A stretch of 45,029 bases of DNA, taken from assembly GCA_964566175.1 (NCBI GenBank), contig CAZMHU010000013.1:1-45029 (forward strand), written 5' to 3'. The notes below the pieces were generated by a model. The model saw only the letters and a program-made list of their open reading frames with translations, was not told the origin of the DNA and did no database searches. The DNA is from SIG589 sp964566175. Its GTDB lineage: Bacteria; Bacillota; Clostridia; Oscillospirales; Acutalibacteraceae. Below, piece after piece: positions 8,890 through 16,294 of this stretch. The translations under genes were made by a program, and so were the position numbers. Position 1 is the stretch's first letter; every line of letters begins with the position of its first letter.

Positions 8890-9852
8890 ATGATTGTTGC
8901 AGAAAGCATTGATAAGAGCATAGTTGAAAAGGAATTTTTCCGCCGTAAAATCACTCACGCTTTTCACGATATTGACGGCACACATTCATTGATACGCGAA
9001 TGGCCGCCTGTTATGAGTATTGTGCTTTACGACGTTATTGAAAACGGCTTGCCGGACGATTATGACAGTGATGAAAACGTAAATCGTCTCATAAATGCCG
9101 CAGGTCAGCGCCCGCTGCCCGAAACCGACAGGTTTTGTATTGAATCGGCAGGTCTTTCGGCATTGACCCAAATGGAATGGTCAATTCGCCGTGCAATCGA
9201 AGAGGGCAGTGTTAAGTTTGATTGCGATAAGACGGTAAACAGCGAAAAAATCAAGCGCATTTGGAAAGGTGAAGAAATTTTTTCGGACCTTGCCGATGAG
9301 CCTGAAATAGAGGCTTTCCTTGCGGAACATTCGCCCCGCCTTTTTAAGTGTTACGAAAAGGTTTTAAACGGATATTGCCGTGACAAAAACTTGGAAATCG
9401 CAAAAAAGGACCCCGAGCGTTTCCGTGTTAAGGGTTCGTTTGAGTGGATGCAGTTTTTAAAGGATAACGGTGTTAAAAACTATTTCGTTACAGGTGCGGT
9501 TGTCGAAAAGGGAATGGGTATGCACGAGGAGGTTGTATCGCTCGGCTATCGTTTCGGTGAAGATGAGATGATGGAGGATATATACGGTTCGACTTGGACA
9601 GAGAAAATCCCCAAAAACGTTGTTATGCAGCGCCTTATGGAAAAAATGAACCTGAAACCCGAAAACATTCTTGTCGTCGGTGACGGCAGAAGTGAGATTT
9701 TTGCAGGCGTGGAAATGGGCGCGCTGTGTATCAGCCGTCTAGACAAAGATGCCGCGGCACAACGCAAGATTCACAAAGAACTCGGCACAAATATGATTGT
9801 TGAGGACTGGACAAGTCCCGCACTTTATAAAAATTTGTTTGCAGAACAGTAA
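8890..9852 (+). CDS. HAD-family hydrolase (large, 320 residues)
   Basis: A haloacid-dehalogenase-superfamily phosphohydrolase. Motif I is HDIDGTHS, giving the nucleophile and acid/base aspartates near residue 25. Motif II is the threonine in YFVTGA (about 198-203). Motif IV is VVGDGRSEIFAGVEMG (about 260-275), coordinating Mg2+. The long insert between motifs I and II is a helical cap, as in phosphoglycolate-phosphatase-like enzymes. The start is the ATG at 8890, directly behind GGAGGATATT; a TTG four codons earlier overlaps the ribosome site and is rejected. The substrate cannot be told from sequence. It is monocistronic between its own promoter and a terminator. Confidence 0.8.
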   Translation: MIVAESIDKSIVEKEFFRRKITHAFHDIDGTHSLIREWPPVMSIVLYDVIENGLPDDYDSDENVNRLINAAGQRPLPETDRFCIESAGLSALTQMEWSIRRAIEEGSVKFDCDKTVNSEKIKRIWKGEEIFSDLADEPEIEAFLAEHSPRLFKCYEKVLNGYCRDKNLEIAKKDPERFRVKGSFEWMQFLKDNGVKNYFVTGAVVEKGMGMHEEVVSLGYRFGEDEMMEDIYGSTWTEKIPKNVVMQRLMEKMNLKPENILVVGDGRSEIFAGVEMGALCISRLDKDAAAQRKIHKELGTNMIVEDWTSPALYKNLFAEQ

Positions 9853-9874
9853 ATCGGCACAGTTATAAAAAAAC

Positions 9875-9903
9875 ACCCCGACAGATTAAAACTCTGTTGG
9901 GGT
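9875..9903. terminator. Terminator shared by converging HAD and LacI-type genes
   Basis: An 11-bp stem ACCCCGACAGA / TCTGTTGGGGT (one G-U pair) with a seven-base loop. On - it is followed by a long T tract (GTTTTTTTAT), so it mainly serves the LacI-type gene; on + the tract is weak. Confidence 0.8.
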
Positions 9904-9934
9904 ATAATTTAACCTTTAAAATATAAATAAATCG

Positions 9935-10432
9935 TTAAAATAGCCATATATCCTCTTTTTTGGATTGTTGCGAAAAATTTTCGTCTTCGGTTGCGGCGTC
10001 TGCGATAAAAGGCAAATCTTCCGCAAGTATATCGGCGGTTTTATAAATATCACCGTCAAATACGATTGACGGCAGTGACGAAGAGCGGGAAGCACTGTCA
10101 AAGAAGAGCAGACTGTCAACACCCAAATATTCAAAAAGGGACTCCGAGTTGTCGGAAAGCGATATGACCGACGCAATATTTCGTTTGTCAAGTTCACGGC
10201 AGAGATTTCGTAGAACGCGCGAATCCCGCATATCGCTCGCGATGATACCGACGGTTTTTGGCATACCTATGCGTTTTTTTCGTTTGATAGCCTTGTCGTA
10301 ATATCCTGTTTCACGTGCGGCACGCAAAATCTCTTTTTTTGTTTCAAGGCTTATCTCACCGCTGTCGGAAAGTGCCTTTGATACTGTTGAAACGGAAAAA
10401 CCTGTGATACGTGCAAGTTCTGTAACGGTCAT
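9935..10432 (-). CDS. Half-length LacI-family transcriptional regulator
   Basis: The N-terminus (residues 1-55) is a textbook LacI helix-turn-helix plus hinge region (VTELARITGFSVSTVSKAL, then TKKEILRAARETGY). The protein is only 165 residues against about 330 for LacI relatives. Residues 58-130 (KTVGIIASDMRDSRVLRNLC onward) resemble the first half of the periplasmic-binding-like domain. The second half is absent, and a terminator lies just past the stop, so this is not a visible frameshift. The ATG at 10432 follows a GGAGATGATATT ribosome site. It is divergent from a NagD-like phosphatase gene and probably controls both promoters. With half a sensor domain, it may not bind a sugar in the usual way. 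Confidence 0.8.
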   Translation of the reverse strand: MTVTELARITGFSVSTVSKALSDSGEISLETKKEILRAARETGYYDKAIKRKKRIGMPKTVGIIASDMRDSRVLRNLCRELDKRNIASVISLSDNSESLFEYLGVDSLLFFDSASRSSSLPSIVFDGDIYKTADILAEDLPFIADAATEDENFSQQSKKEDIWLF

Positions 10433-10450
10433 AATATCATCTCCGTATAT

Positions 10451-10479
10451 ATAATATTTTAAATTTGCTTTATTGTCAA
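10451..10479 (-). promoter_or_regulatory. Sigma-A promoter of the LacI-type gene
   Basis: Reading on -, TTGACA (10474-10479), 17 bases, TATTAT (10451-10456). It ends just before the ribosome site of the regulator gene. Confidence 0.7.
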
Positions 10480-10487
10480 GATTTTTT

Positions 10488-10500
10488 CGAAAAATTTTCG
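10488..10500. promoter_or_regulatory. Palindrome between divergent promoters, candidate operator
   Basis: CGAAAAATTTTCG is a perfect 13-base palindrome around a central base. It sits between the two -35 boxes, 8 bases from one and 5 from the other, an ideal place for one dimer to act on both promoters. It lacks the central CG common in LacI operators, so the link to the neighbouring regulator is inference. Confidence 0.45.
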
Positions 10501-10505
10501 TTCAC

Positions 10506-10534
10506 TTGACAAAGTGTTATAATATATCTATAAT
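10506..10534 (+). promoter_or_regulatory. Consensus sigma-A promoter of the NagD-like gene
   Basis: TTGACA (10506-10511), 17 bases, TATAAT (10529-10534), a perfect consensus match about 28 bases before the ATG at 10563. Confidence 0.85.
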
Positions 10535-10562
10535 ACCACTAAACAATTTTATGAGGTGTCTT

Positions 10563-11342
10563 ATGAAAAAATATAAACTCTATTTACTTGATATGGACGG
10601 AACGATATATCTCGGAAACAATCTTTTTCCGCAAACGCTTCCGTTTTTGAATTTTGTTCGCAGTATCGGTGCGGAATATATGTTTTTAACCAACAATTCT
10701 TCTTCGGGAACGGATAAGTATATTCGACGCCTTAACGGTTTGGGAATTGATGGCGTGACACCGCGTGAGTTTTTGACTTCGACCTATGCCACAATGCTGT
10801 ACTTAAAGGAAAATTATTCGAACAAAAAACTTTATGCTTTCGGAACTGAGTCTTTCAAAGACGAACTTCGTGCCGGCGGTATAAATATTGTAGACAGCAT
10901 TGAGGACGGCATTGATGCGCTTGTTATGGGCTTTGATACCGAACTCACCTTTAAAAAACTTGAAGATGCTTGCAAACTTTTGCCTACCGGCATTGATTAC
11001 ATAGCAACCCACCCGGATTTCGTTTGTCCGACGGAATACGGCTCTGTTCCCGATTGTGGTGCGGTAACCGAAATGCTTTATATGGCAACAGGCCGCCGAC
11101 CGGTCGTAATCGGAAAACCGCAACCGACAATGATAGAACTTGCACTTAAAGAGCGAGGCCTTGAAAAAGAGGACGCAATATTTATAGGTGACCGCCTTTA
11201 TACGGATATTGCGAGCGGTTGCAATGCGGGTATTGATACGGCGTTTGTTCTCTCGGGCGAGGGCACACTCGAAGACCTTAAAACTTCTCCCGCAAAACCA
11301 ACCTATGTGCTTGATGACATAGGCGGCTGCATAATAGATTAA
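10563..11342 (+). CDS. HAD-IIA phosphatase, NagD/pNPPase-like
   Basis: A 259-residue class IIA HAD hydrolase. Motif I LDMDGTIYLG (about residues 8-17), motif II MFLTNNSS (about 41-48), a C2-type cap (about 65-180), then VIGKPQP with the motif III lysine and motif IV IFIGDRLYTDIASGCNAG (about 207-224). Relatives dephosphorylate sugar phosphates, nucleotides or phosphoglycolate; NagD itself acts on UMP. The ATG at 10563 has GAGGTG six bases upstream; upstream in-frame ATGs lie within the promoter. A consensus promoter with an adjacent palindrome suggests repression by the divergent LacI-type protein, which would point to a role in sugar-phosphate turnover. The exact substrate is unknown. Confidence 0.85.
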   Translation: MKKYKLYLLDMDGTIYLGNNLFPQTLPFLNFVRSIGAEYMFLTNNSSSGTDKYIRRLNGLGIDGVTPREFLTSTYATMLYLKENYSNKKLYAFGTESFKDELRAGGINIVDSIEDGIDALVMGFDTELTFKKLEDACKLLPTGIDYIATHPDFVCPTEYGSVPDCGAVTEMLYMATGRRPVVIGKPQPTMIELALKERGLEKEDAIFIGDRLYTDIASGCNAGIDTAFVLSGEGTLEDLKTSPAKPTYVLDDIGGCIID

Positions 11343-11349
11343 AAATCAA

Positions 11350-11374
11350 ACACCTCATCACATTGATGAGGTGT
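11350..11374. terminator. Bidirectional terminator between converging genes
   Basis: An 11-bp perfect stem ACACCTCATCA / TGATGAGGTGT with a three-base loop, followed by TTTTGTG on + and by TTGATTTTT on -. Confidence 0.9.
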
Positions 11375-11380
11375 TTTGTG

Positions 11381-12895
11381 TTATTTAAAATATGTTTTTG
11401 TATAATACCATGAGCCTTTTTGAAATTCTCTGTCCAATTCCCTGATACCCATAGTTTCGCAAAGTGTCGGCTTTTCGGAAAATAGATTTGTGCCGAGGCC
11501 CAAGCGTTCGCCCTCAATACTGCAACCCATTGCCACAAGTGTAGTCGGGAACATATCTATTGCGGCATACTCGCGGTTTTTCGCGTTCTTTGCATCTTCT
11601 GCGGGGTTTAAAATGCAGTTATACATATGACCTGTGTAGTCCGTTTTAAAGGTACGTTTCATATATTTGTTGTTCATTGAAAAGTGGTCGCCGCAGATTA
11701 TAACGGTTGTGTTTTTGTAAAAGTCTTGTTGTTTTAACCATTCAACAAAGGCGTAAATCTGTTTACTGCTACAGGAAATGACGTTTTCGTATTTTTCGGT
11801 GCGGTTATTTTCGCAAAGAGAGCAGGTGTAGCCGTCGATAGGGTGTGTATCGACAGTCAGCAGTGTAAGGGCGAAAGGCGAGGAGTCACTTGAAAGTTCG
11901 CATAACTTTTGCTTGGCATATTCGAAAAGGTGCATATCTTCCATACCCCACCAAACGTAGTAATCGTCGGGTATAATGCCGTCTTTACGTGCGGTGTAAA
12001 TATCATATATTTCGTTCGTGCCGTGACCTTTATAGTATGCGTCGCGGTTGCCGAAACGCACGTCCGAGCCGACCATAAGTGCCTGTCGGTAGCCGTTTTC
12101 ACTCAAAATATCCGAAAGGGTTACAGCACCCGACAAAAAATGTTTTTCACTGTATATGTTTCTGTTAAGTACAATAGGTGTTTTAAGAGGGAGTCCCGAA
12201 GTCTGTGCGACAAGCGATGCCGCAGTCCATTTTGCTCCGGTAATGCAGTTGAAACCGCCGACCCCGCCGTTTTCGGAAAAGTTGAGATTATCTTCGGCGA
12301 GGGAATAAAGTTCCGGCATAATGTTTTTATTGAGAGTGCCGCCCTCGCTTTCCGAAAAGTAACTTGTTTCTACCGATTCGAGAAAAATATAAACAAGGTT
12401 GCGCTTTTGCGACGGAAAGGAAATATCAACGCTGTTCGGATCAACATATTCCTTTTCGTATATATCGGTTTGTTCAAAGTTTCGGAAAAAATATTTAGTT
12501 ATGCCGACTGTGTTTATCGAACAGATTATCAAAACGGCTGTGAGCAATACCGATATTATCTTTTCGGCGGTCGCAGAAAAGGGATACAGTGTGAACTGTT
12601 TGTTTTTTATTTTAAGAGTGAATTTCTTTTTCGGTTTGAAAAAAACAGCAAAAGAAACTATTGTTGAAAGAGCAACGCAGGGAAGAAGTGCTTCAAGCAA
12701 ATATGCGTCCACAAGACCCGACTGGACGCCACCTACCCGCGAGAAAAGTGTATAAAGAATTGATGCAAACCCGACATCGCCGTAGGTTTCCATATACCAA
12801 CAAGCGGAAAAAATGCAAATAAGTCCTAAAAATATAACAAGGCAGCCTATAACTATGCTAACGGCTCTGCGTTTTTTCGTTTTGTCAAGTTTCAT
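11381..12895 (-). CDS. LTA-synthase-family membrane phosphoglycerol transferase (sulfatase fold)
   Basis: A 504-residue membrane protein with about three transmembrane segments (about 12-32, 63-86, 112-132) and an extracellular alkaline-phosphatase-superfamily domain (about 165-480). Candidate active-site residues are E173 in IFLESVE, the nucleophile T224 in GAKWTAASL, H351 in VDTHP, and D403/H404 in CGDHFS, the pattern of LtaS/MdoB-type phosphoglycerol transferases. Typical LtaS is about 650 residues with five membrane segments, so this is a shorter relative that could decorate or build another glycerol-phosphate polymer or glycolipid. The ATG at 12895 follows AAGGTGTGACAG. A TATAAT box lies near 12936-12941 without a clear -35. 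The phage-derived cassette is immediately upstream. Confidence 0.85.
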   Translation of the reverse strand: MKLDKTKKRRAVSIVIGCLVIFLGLICIFSACWYMETYGDVGFASILYTLFSRVGGVQSGLVDAYLLEALLPCVALSTIVSFAVFFKPKKKFTLKIKNKQFTLYPFSATAEKIISVLLTAVLIICSINTVGITKYFFRNFEQTDIYEKEYVDPNSVDISFPSQKRNLVYIFLESVETSYFSESEGGTLNKNIMPELYSLAEDNLNFSENGGVGGFNCITGAKWTAASLVAQTSGLPLKTPIVLNRNIYSEKHFLSGAVTLSDILSENGYRQALMVGSDVRFGNRDAYYKGHGTNEIYDIYTARKDGIIPDDYYVWWGMEDMHLFEYAKQKLCELSSDSSPFALTLLTVDTHPIDGYTCSLCENNRTEKYENVISCSSKQIYAFVEWLKQQDFYKNTTVIICGDHFSMNNKYMKRTFKTDYTGHMYNCILNPAEDAKNAKNREYAAIDMFPTTLVAMGCSIEGERLGLGTNLFSEKPTLCETMGIRELDREFQKGSWYYTKTYFK

Positions 12896-12990
12896 CTGTC
12901 ACACCTTGCATTCTTAGAAAAAAGACTTTTGAAACATTATAGCAAACAAATTTTAAAAAATCACTATTTAATATAAAAATTTATAAAATT

Positions 12991-13248
12991 TTAAACATTC
13001 GTTTCCGAAAGCCTACTGATTGTTTGGTGTGCCCCTGTCGAAGCAAGACCGGAAACAAGTCCGGCAAGCAGCGTTTCTGGGGAAACCGACAGATTTATCC
13101 AAATATTGAGCGCACAGCCGAGCACGCCCATAATAAGCGGTATGTATCGGTTAATACCCTCATTAGGGACAAGGTGTTTAAGTATATAGCCCACACAAAG
13201 GCAAATTCCAAGTACAATCAAAACAATATAATCGTTTAAAAATTCCAT
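12991..13248 (-). CDS. Phage holin-family protein
   Basis: An 85-residue membrane protein with an N-terminal hydrophobic helix (about 6-25), a second (about 34-53) and a third, weaker one (about 57-72). The segment GLVSGLASTGAHQTIS near the C-terminus is typical of small holins of Firmicute phages (the Hol44/holin-5-type families, from memory). Holins open the membrane so that signal-less endolysins reach the wall. It is the last gene of the phage-type cassette, just after the amidase and a 94-residue protein. I see no strong terminator between it and the LTA-synthase-like gene downstream, so read-through is possible. Confidence 0.75.
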   Translation of the reverse strand: MEFLNDYIVLIVLGICLCVGYILKHLVPNEGINRYIPLIMGVLGCALNIWINLSVSPETLLAGLVSGLASTGAHQTISRLSETNV

Positions 13249-13264
13249 TTTTTAATTTCTCCTC

Positions 13265-13549
13265 TCAACTGATTACTTCCCAGCCGTTTACCTCTTTATA
13301 TATTTTATCGATAAAAGAGTTGCCGTTTAAAGCCTTGTATGCGGCATAGGATTTTTCAAAATTTTCGTATTCGTACTGTCTTATCTGCTTTGTAACGTTG
13401 TGGTTATAATATGTGCGTAGCATAATGTGTCTGAGTTGGCAACGCTCGCTTTCAATAAGCCTGTGTGCCCAAGACATCATTTTCCATATAACCGCCGCGG
13501 CGGCAGATATTGCGGTGACAGCGCCCGCTGTTGCTATTACGGTTGACAT
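13265..13549 (-). CDS. Small phage membrane protein of unknown function
   Basis: A 94-residue protein with one N-terminal hydrophobic segment (about residues 2-24, rich in alanine, TAGAVTAISAAAAVIWKM) followed by a charged helical cytoplasmic part with several tyrosines. Proteins of this size and shape commonly lie between endolysin and holin in Firmicute phages, and some act as accessory holins or antiholins, but no motif here proves that. It starts 10 bases past the amidase stop and ends 16 bases before the holin start. Confidence 0.6.
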   Translation of the reverse strand: MSTVIATAGAVTAISAAAAVIWKMMSWAHRLIESERCQLRHIMLRTYYNHNVTKQIRQYEYENFEKSYAAYKALNGNSFIDKIYKEVNGWEVIS

Positions 13550-13559
13550 AAGCGACTCC

Positions 13560-14486
13560 TTAGGGTTTAATGAGTTTTCCCTGTTTTAAAAGGGTTAGCA
13601 GTGCGGTGTTTTGTTTTGCCGTACCGCTGTAATTTGAAAAACCGTTCTTTTTTGCCACTGTTCTGCGGTAAGCGTAGGACGAATTCTCGCCGATTGCTTT
13701 GAGCGCCGTCACGATACTGCCCGAACTGCCTGTGTATTTTGAGAAATATTTTACCGCAGGCGCAGAAGGCACGTTGCTTTTTAACATTTTGTCAACCAGT
13801 GATTGCACTTCGGAATAACTGTACCCCGCATTCTCAAGAGCCGTCTTTCTTGCCGCTCCGTTGCCCCATTTGCCCGCAATAACCTCGCGTGCTATGTCAT
13901 CGACACTTTTCGAAACGGCGGGACCTGTTTTCTCGGTTAAACCAAGGAACTCAATAAGGCCTTCGGCAACGGCTTTGGCATAGCCATCTTGCCCGGCTTC
14001 TGAGGTTATAACTTTATAATCTTCCGTGCCATCCATAAAACCGCCCTCACACAGTACGGCGGGTATGCGGTTTTGGTTTATAACGGTAAAGTTCGCCTTT
14101 TTAATACCTCTGCCACGAAGTCCCGTGTATGCCGTCAGTCTGCCGTAAATGCAGTCGGCGAGTTTCAAATCGTCGACTGTCGGGTTCTTATCGGTATAAA
14201 CTTCTACGCCGGTTGCCCCGCTCCAAGAGCCGGTATAAGCGTTGTGATGAATGGAAACAAACGCTGCAACGTCCGCCGAGAGATATTTGCTCAGGCGTGT
14301 GTTAAGACTTTCGTCTATATTACCTTCATCATTATCTGTATGAATTATTTCTACATCATAGTCTGACAGTATTTTAACCACACGGTCGCGCACGGCATCA
14401 TTAAGAGTCCATTCTCTAATGCTGTCGGGTGTACGCTTTCCCGCTGTGTAAAGTCCGTGACCTGCATCAAGTGCTATTTTAATCAT
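13560..14486 (-). CDS. Phage endolysin: N-acetylmuramoyl-L-alanine amidase with CW_7 domain
   Basis: A 308-residue zinc amidase (Amidase_3 fold) that cuts the bond between muramic acid and the stem peptide. Candidate zinc and catalytic residues are H10 (LDAGHG), E25, H80 (SIHHNA) and E147 (CEGGFMDG). Residues about 195-235 form a Cpl-7-type wall-binding repeat (CW_7: DDIAREVIAGKWGNG). Residues about 247-308 form a second C-terminal module ending LLKQGKLIKP, known from clostridial phage lysins. There is no signal peptide, so release depends on the holin encoded two genes downstream. The ATG at 14486 follows GGAGAAG. Confidence 0.93.
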   Translation of the reverse strand: MIKIALDAGHGLYTAGKRTPDSIREWTLNDAVRDRVVKILSDYDVEIIHTDNDEGNIDESLNTRLSKYLSADVAAFVSIHHNAYTGSWSGATGVEVYTDKNPTVDDLKLADCIYGRLTAYTGLRGRGIKKANFTVINQNRIPAVLCEGGFMDGTEDYKVITSEAGQDGYAKAVAEGLIEFLGLTEKTGPAVSKSVDDIAREVIAGKWGNGAARKTALENAGYSYSEVQSLVDKMLKSNVPSAPAVKYFSKYTGSSGSIVTALKAIGENSSYAYRRTVAKKNGFSNYSGTAKQNTALLTLLKQGKLIKP

Positions 14487-14510
14487 AAAACTTCTCCTTT
14501 TTTACTATTG

Positions 14511-14912
14511 TTAGTTTGTTGCTTCTTCCCAATAAGCCGGATAGGTTTCAGGCGACCAAACACATACCTGTCCGTCAGGCGCTATACAATCGTAACGTTT
14601 GCCGCTGAATGTTACCTTATCACCCTTGTAATACCACTTGTCTGTGACATATTCGGGATATTCCTCTATCGGTGCTTCACTCGGAGAACTCGCTCCCTGC
14701 TCGAGCTTAACAACACGGCTTTCAAGCTCGGCAATCTTGGTTACAACATCAACGCTGTTTTCGGTTTTTGCTGTTCCTCTTGCAAGACCTGACAACTCGT
14801 CCCTCTGCTCGTCGTCAAGCGTTCCGTCAATCCATAACGAATTAATTTTTCGAAGTATATCTTCTAACACGCAGTCTCCTCGCTCAATTACATTTTTTAT
14901 AATCTTATACAT
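14511..14912 (-). CDS. XkdX-like phage tail protein with C-terminal wall/sugar-binding-like module
   Basis: A 133-residue protein. The N-terminus (MYKIIKNVIERGD, then DILRKINSLWIDGTL) resembles short proteins that follow tail-fibre genes in Firmicute prophages. A helical segment with EXXXRXXXLE spacing (about 63-76) predicts a short coiled coil. The last 45 residues (KWYYKGDKVTFSGKRYDC, then PAYWEE) resemble a chitin/carbohydrate-binding type 5/12 fold. Two starts have ribosome sites: the ATG at 14912, used here, and an internal GTG behind GAGGAG near 14873. It probably sits at the tail tip; function unproven. Confidence 0.65.
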   Translation of the reverse strand: MYKIIKNVIERGDCVLEDILRKINSLWIDGTLDDEQRDELSGLARGTAKTENSVDVVTKIAELESRVVKLEQGASSPSEAPIEEYPEYVTDKWYYKGDKVTFSGKRYDCIAPDGQVCVWSPETYPAYWEEATN

Positions 14913-14930
14913 TTTTTACAATCTCCTTTT

Positions 14931-16280
14931 TTATTTCGCTTGCAGTGCGACTATCGCCGATTCAAGTTCGGCAAAAGCTTTGTTAATATCCCTGTTATAT
15001 GTGCAGTCGATTATAACTCCCTCGGTGTCGGTCAAAATATTTGTGGTCGGATAAATACTCGTTACCCCGTCAACGGTACCGTCTTCATGCGGCGTATATG
15101 TTGTCGGTGCGATATATAACTCACGAGCTGTTGCAGCTGAACCGATTTCAAGTTGCGGTGTAAATATTAAATTTTTGGCGGTATATCCCGAAAATATTTT
15201 TATAAAAATATTTTGATTGATATTCTGCTCGTAGGTTCTTGTTACACCCTCACCGGTATCCATAAAATCGGACGAACCAAAGACTTGACAATAAGTGGTA
15301 TTACTGCCGCCTTTAGGGCAACCGCTTAAAGTGTAAGTTCCTTTACGAACGGTGTAATTGGCAATCGCCACATAAAAGTATAACGTGTCGGCTGTTGCCG
15401 TTCCGTTGACCGTTACGGTACCGTCATCCTTGGCGGTAAATGTGACCCCGTTAATTGTAGCGGAAGCGCTTGCATACGGATACGGAAGCAAATTTTTTCC
15501 GCACTTTGTAAGTGTTACATCCGTAAAATCGGCTACATAGGGCGTAAAATCGGTGATGTCATCGCCTTTTTCTATTTGCGGCTTGAATAATATAGGCTCA
15601 ACCAGAGTGTTTCCTCTTTTAACATAAAGCCATAAAGTGCAGGTTTTGGTGCTGTCGGAAATAACAAGGTCTGAATTTGTGTCCAACGCATCACCGCCGG
15701 GGCTGCATCTCAAGAGGTAGGTTTGTACACTAGCACCTTGCGGGCAACCGGTGAATTTGTATTTTCCCACAGGAAGCGAGAACTCAGCCAGTTTGCACCA
15801 TACCTCGTCTGTTGATGTTCCGCTTACAGTAAATGTTCCGTCACTGTTAAAGTTTATTGTTATTCCTGCATTTGTGACTGTTCCGCTCATAAGATAGGGG
15901 AAAGAGATTAAATTCTTACTACTGACTTTAACCCCTATGGTATGTTCTATCGGCGAAATATCTTCGATTTTGACTGTCTTGCCCGATACTTTCCTCTTTA
16001 AAGTGTTTGAATAAACATTGTTTGATACGGAACGCTCTTCTTGTGCCGTGTTTGCGATATCCGATGTCAGTTTTTCCGTACTGTCTTTAATCGCTTTATA
16101 TAGTGCGTCATCGCAATAGGGCAGACTCTTCCACGCGGCAGAACCGTCACCTATTTTTCGCTTGCCTGTGTCGGTTTCATATCCTTCTTCGCCCTGTCGC
16201 AAAATAGGGTTGTTTTCTTTCCAGTTTTTTGCCGTGTCATTGCGCATTAAAAAAGCGCTTTTACATCTTATAGTTGCCAT
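14931..16280 (-). CDS. Phage receptor-binding/adhesin protein, Mtd-like N-terminus
   Basis: A 449-residue protein. Residues about 1-60 (LRQGEEGYETDTGKRKIGDG) match the N-terminal domain shared by Bordetella phage major tropism determinant and many tail fibres. Two related beta domains follow (about 110-245 and 250-395), each starting KNLL/KNLI-x-FPY and containing DGTFTVSGT or DGTVTVNGT, then a hydrophobic ...PQIE/PQLE... strand, as in carbohydrate-binding modules. The ATG at 16280 is chosen because GTAAAGGAGGTAAAAC lies just upstream; an 11-residue extension has no ribosome site. No C-type-lectin variable region or reverse transcriptase was seen, so no diversity-generating element is implied. 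Confidence 0.75.
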   Translation of the reverse strand: MATIRCKSAFLMRNDTAKNWKENNPILRQGEEGYETDTGKRKIGDGSAAWKSLPYCDDALYKAIKDSTEKLTSDIANTAQEERSVSNNVYSNTLKRKVSGKTVKIEDISPIEHTIGVKVSSKNLISFPYLMSGTVTNAGITINFNSDGTFTVSGTSTDEVWCKLAEFSLPVGKYKFTGCPQGASVQTYLLRCSPGGDALDTNSDLVISDSTKTCTLWLYVKRGNTLVEPILFKPQIEKGDDITDFTPYVADFTDVTLTKCGKNLLPYPYASASATINGVTFTAKDDGTVTVNGTATADTLYFYVAIANYTVRKGTYTLSGCPKGGSNTTYCQVFGSSDFMDTGEGVTRTYEQNINQNIFIKIFSGYTAKNLIFTPQLEIGSAATARELYIAPTTYTPHEDGTVDGVTSIYPTTNILTDTEGVIIDCTYNRDINKAFAELESAIVALQAK

Positions 16281-16294
16281 ATGTTTTACCTCCT

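Noticed and set aside
9935..10200. Frameshift explaining the short LacI-type protein
   Set aside because: Neither other frame on this strand continues LacI-like sequence, and the terminator directly after the stop leaves no room for the missing half.
11909..12667. Open frame of 252 codons on + inside the LTA-synthase-like gene
   Set aside because: It is the antisense shadow of a conserved enzyme; its composition (Cys/Phe/Val-rich, no motifs) is typical of shadow frames.
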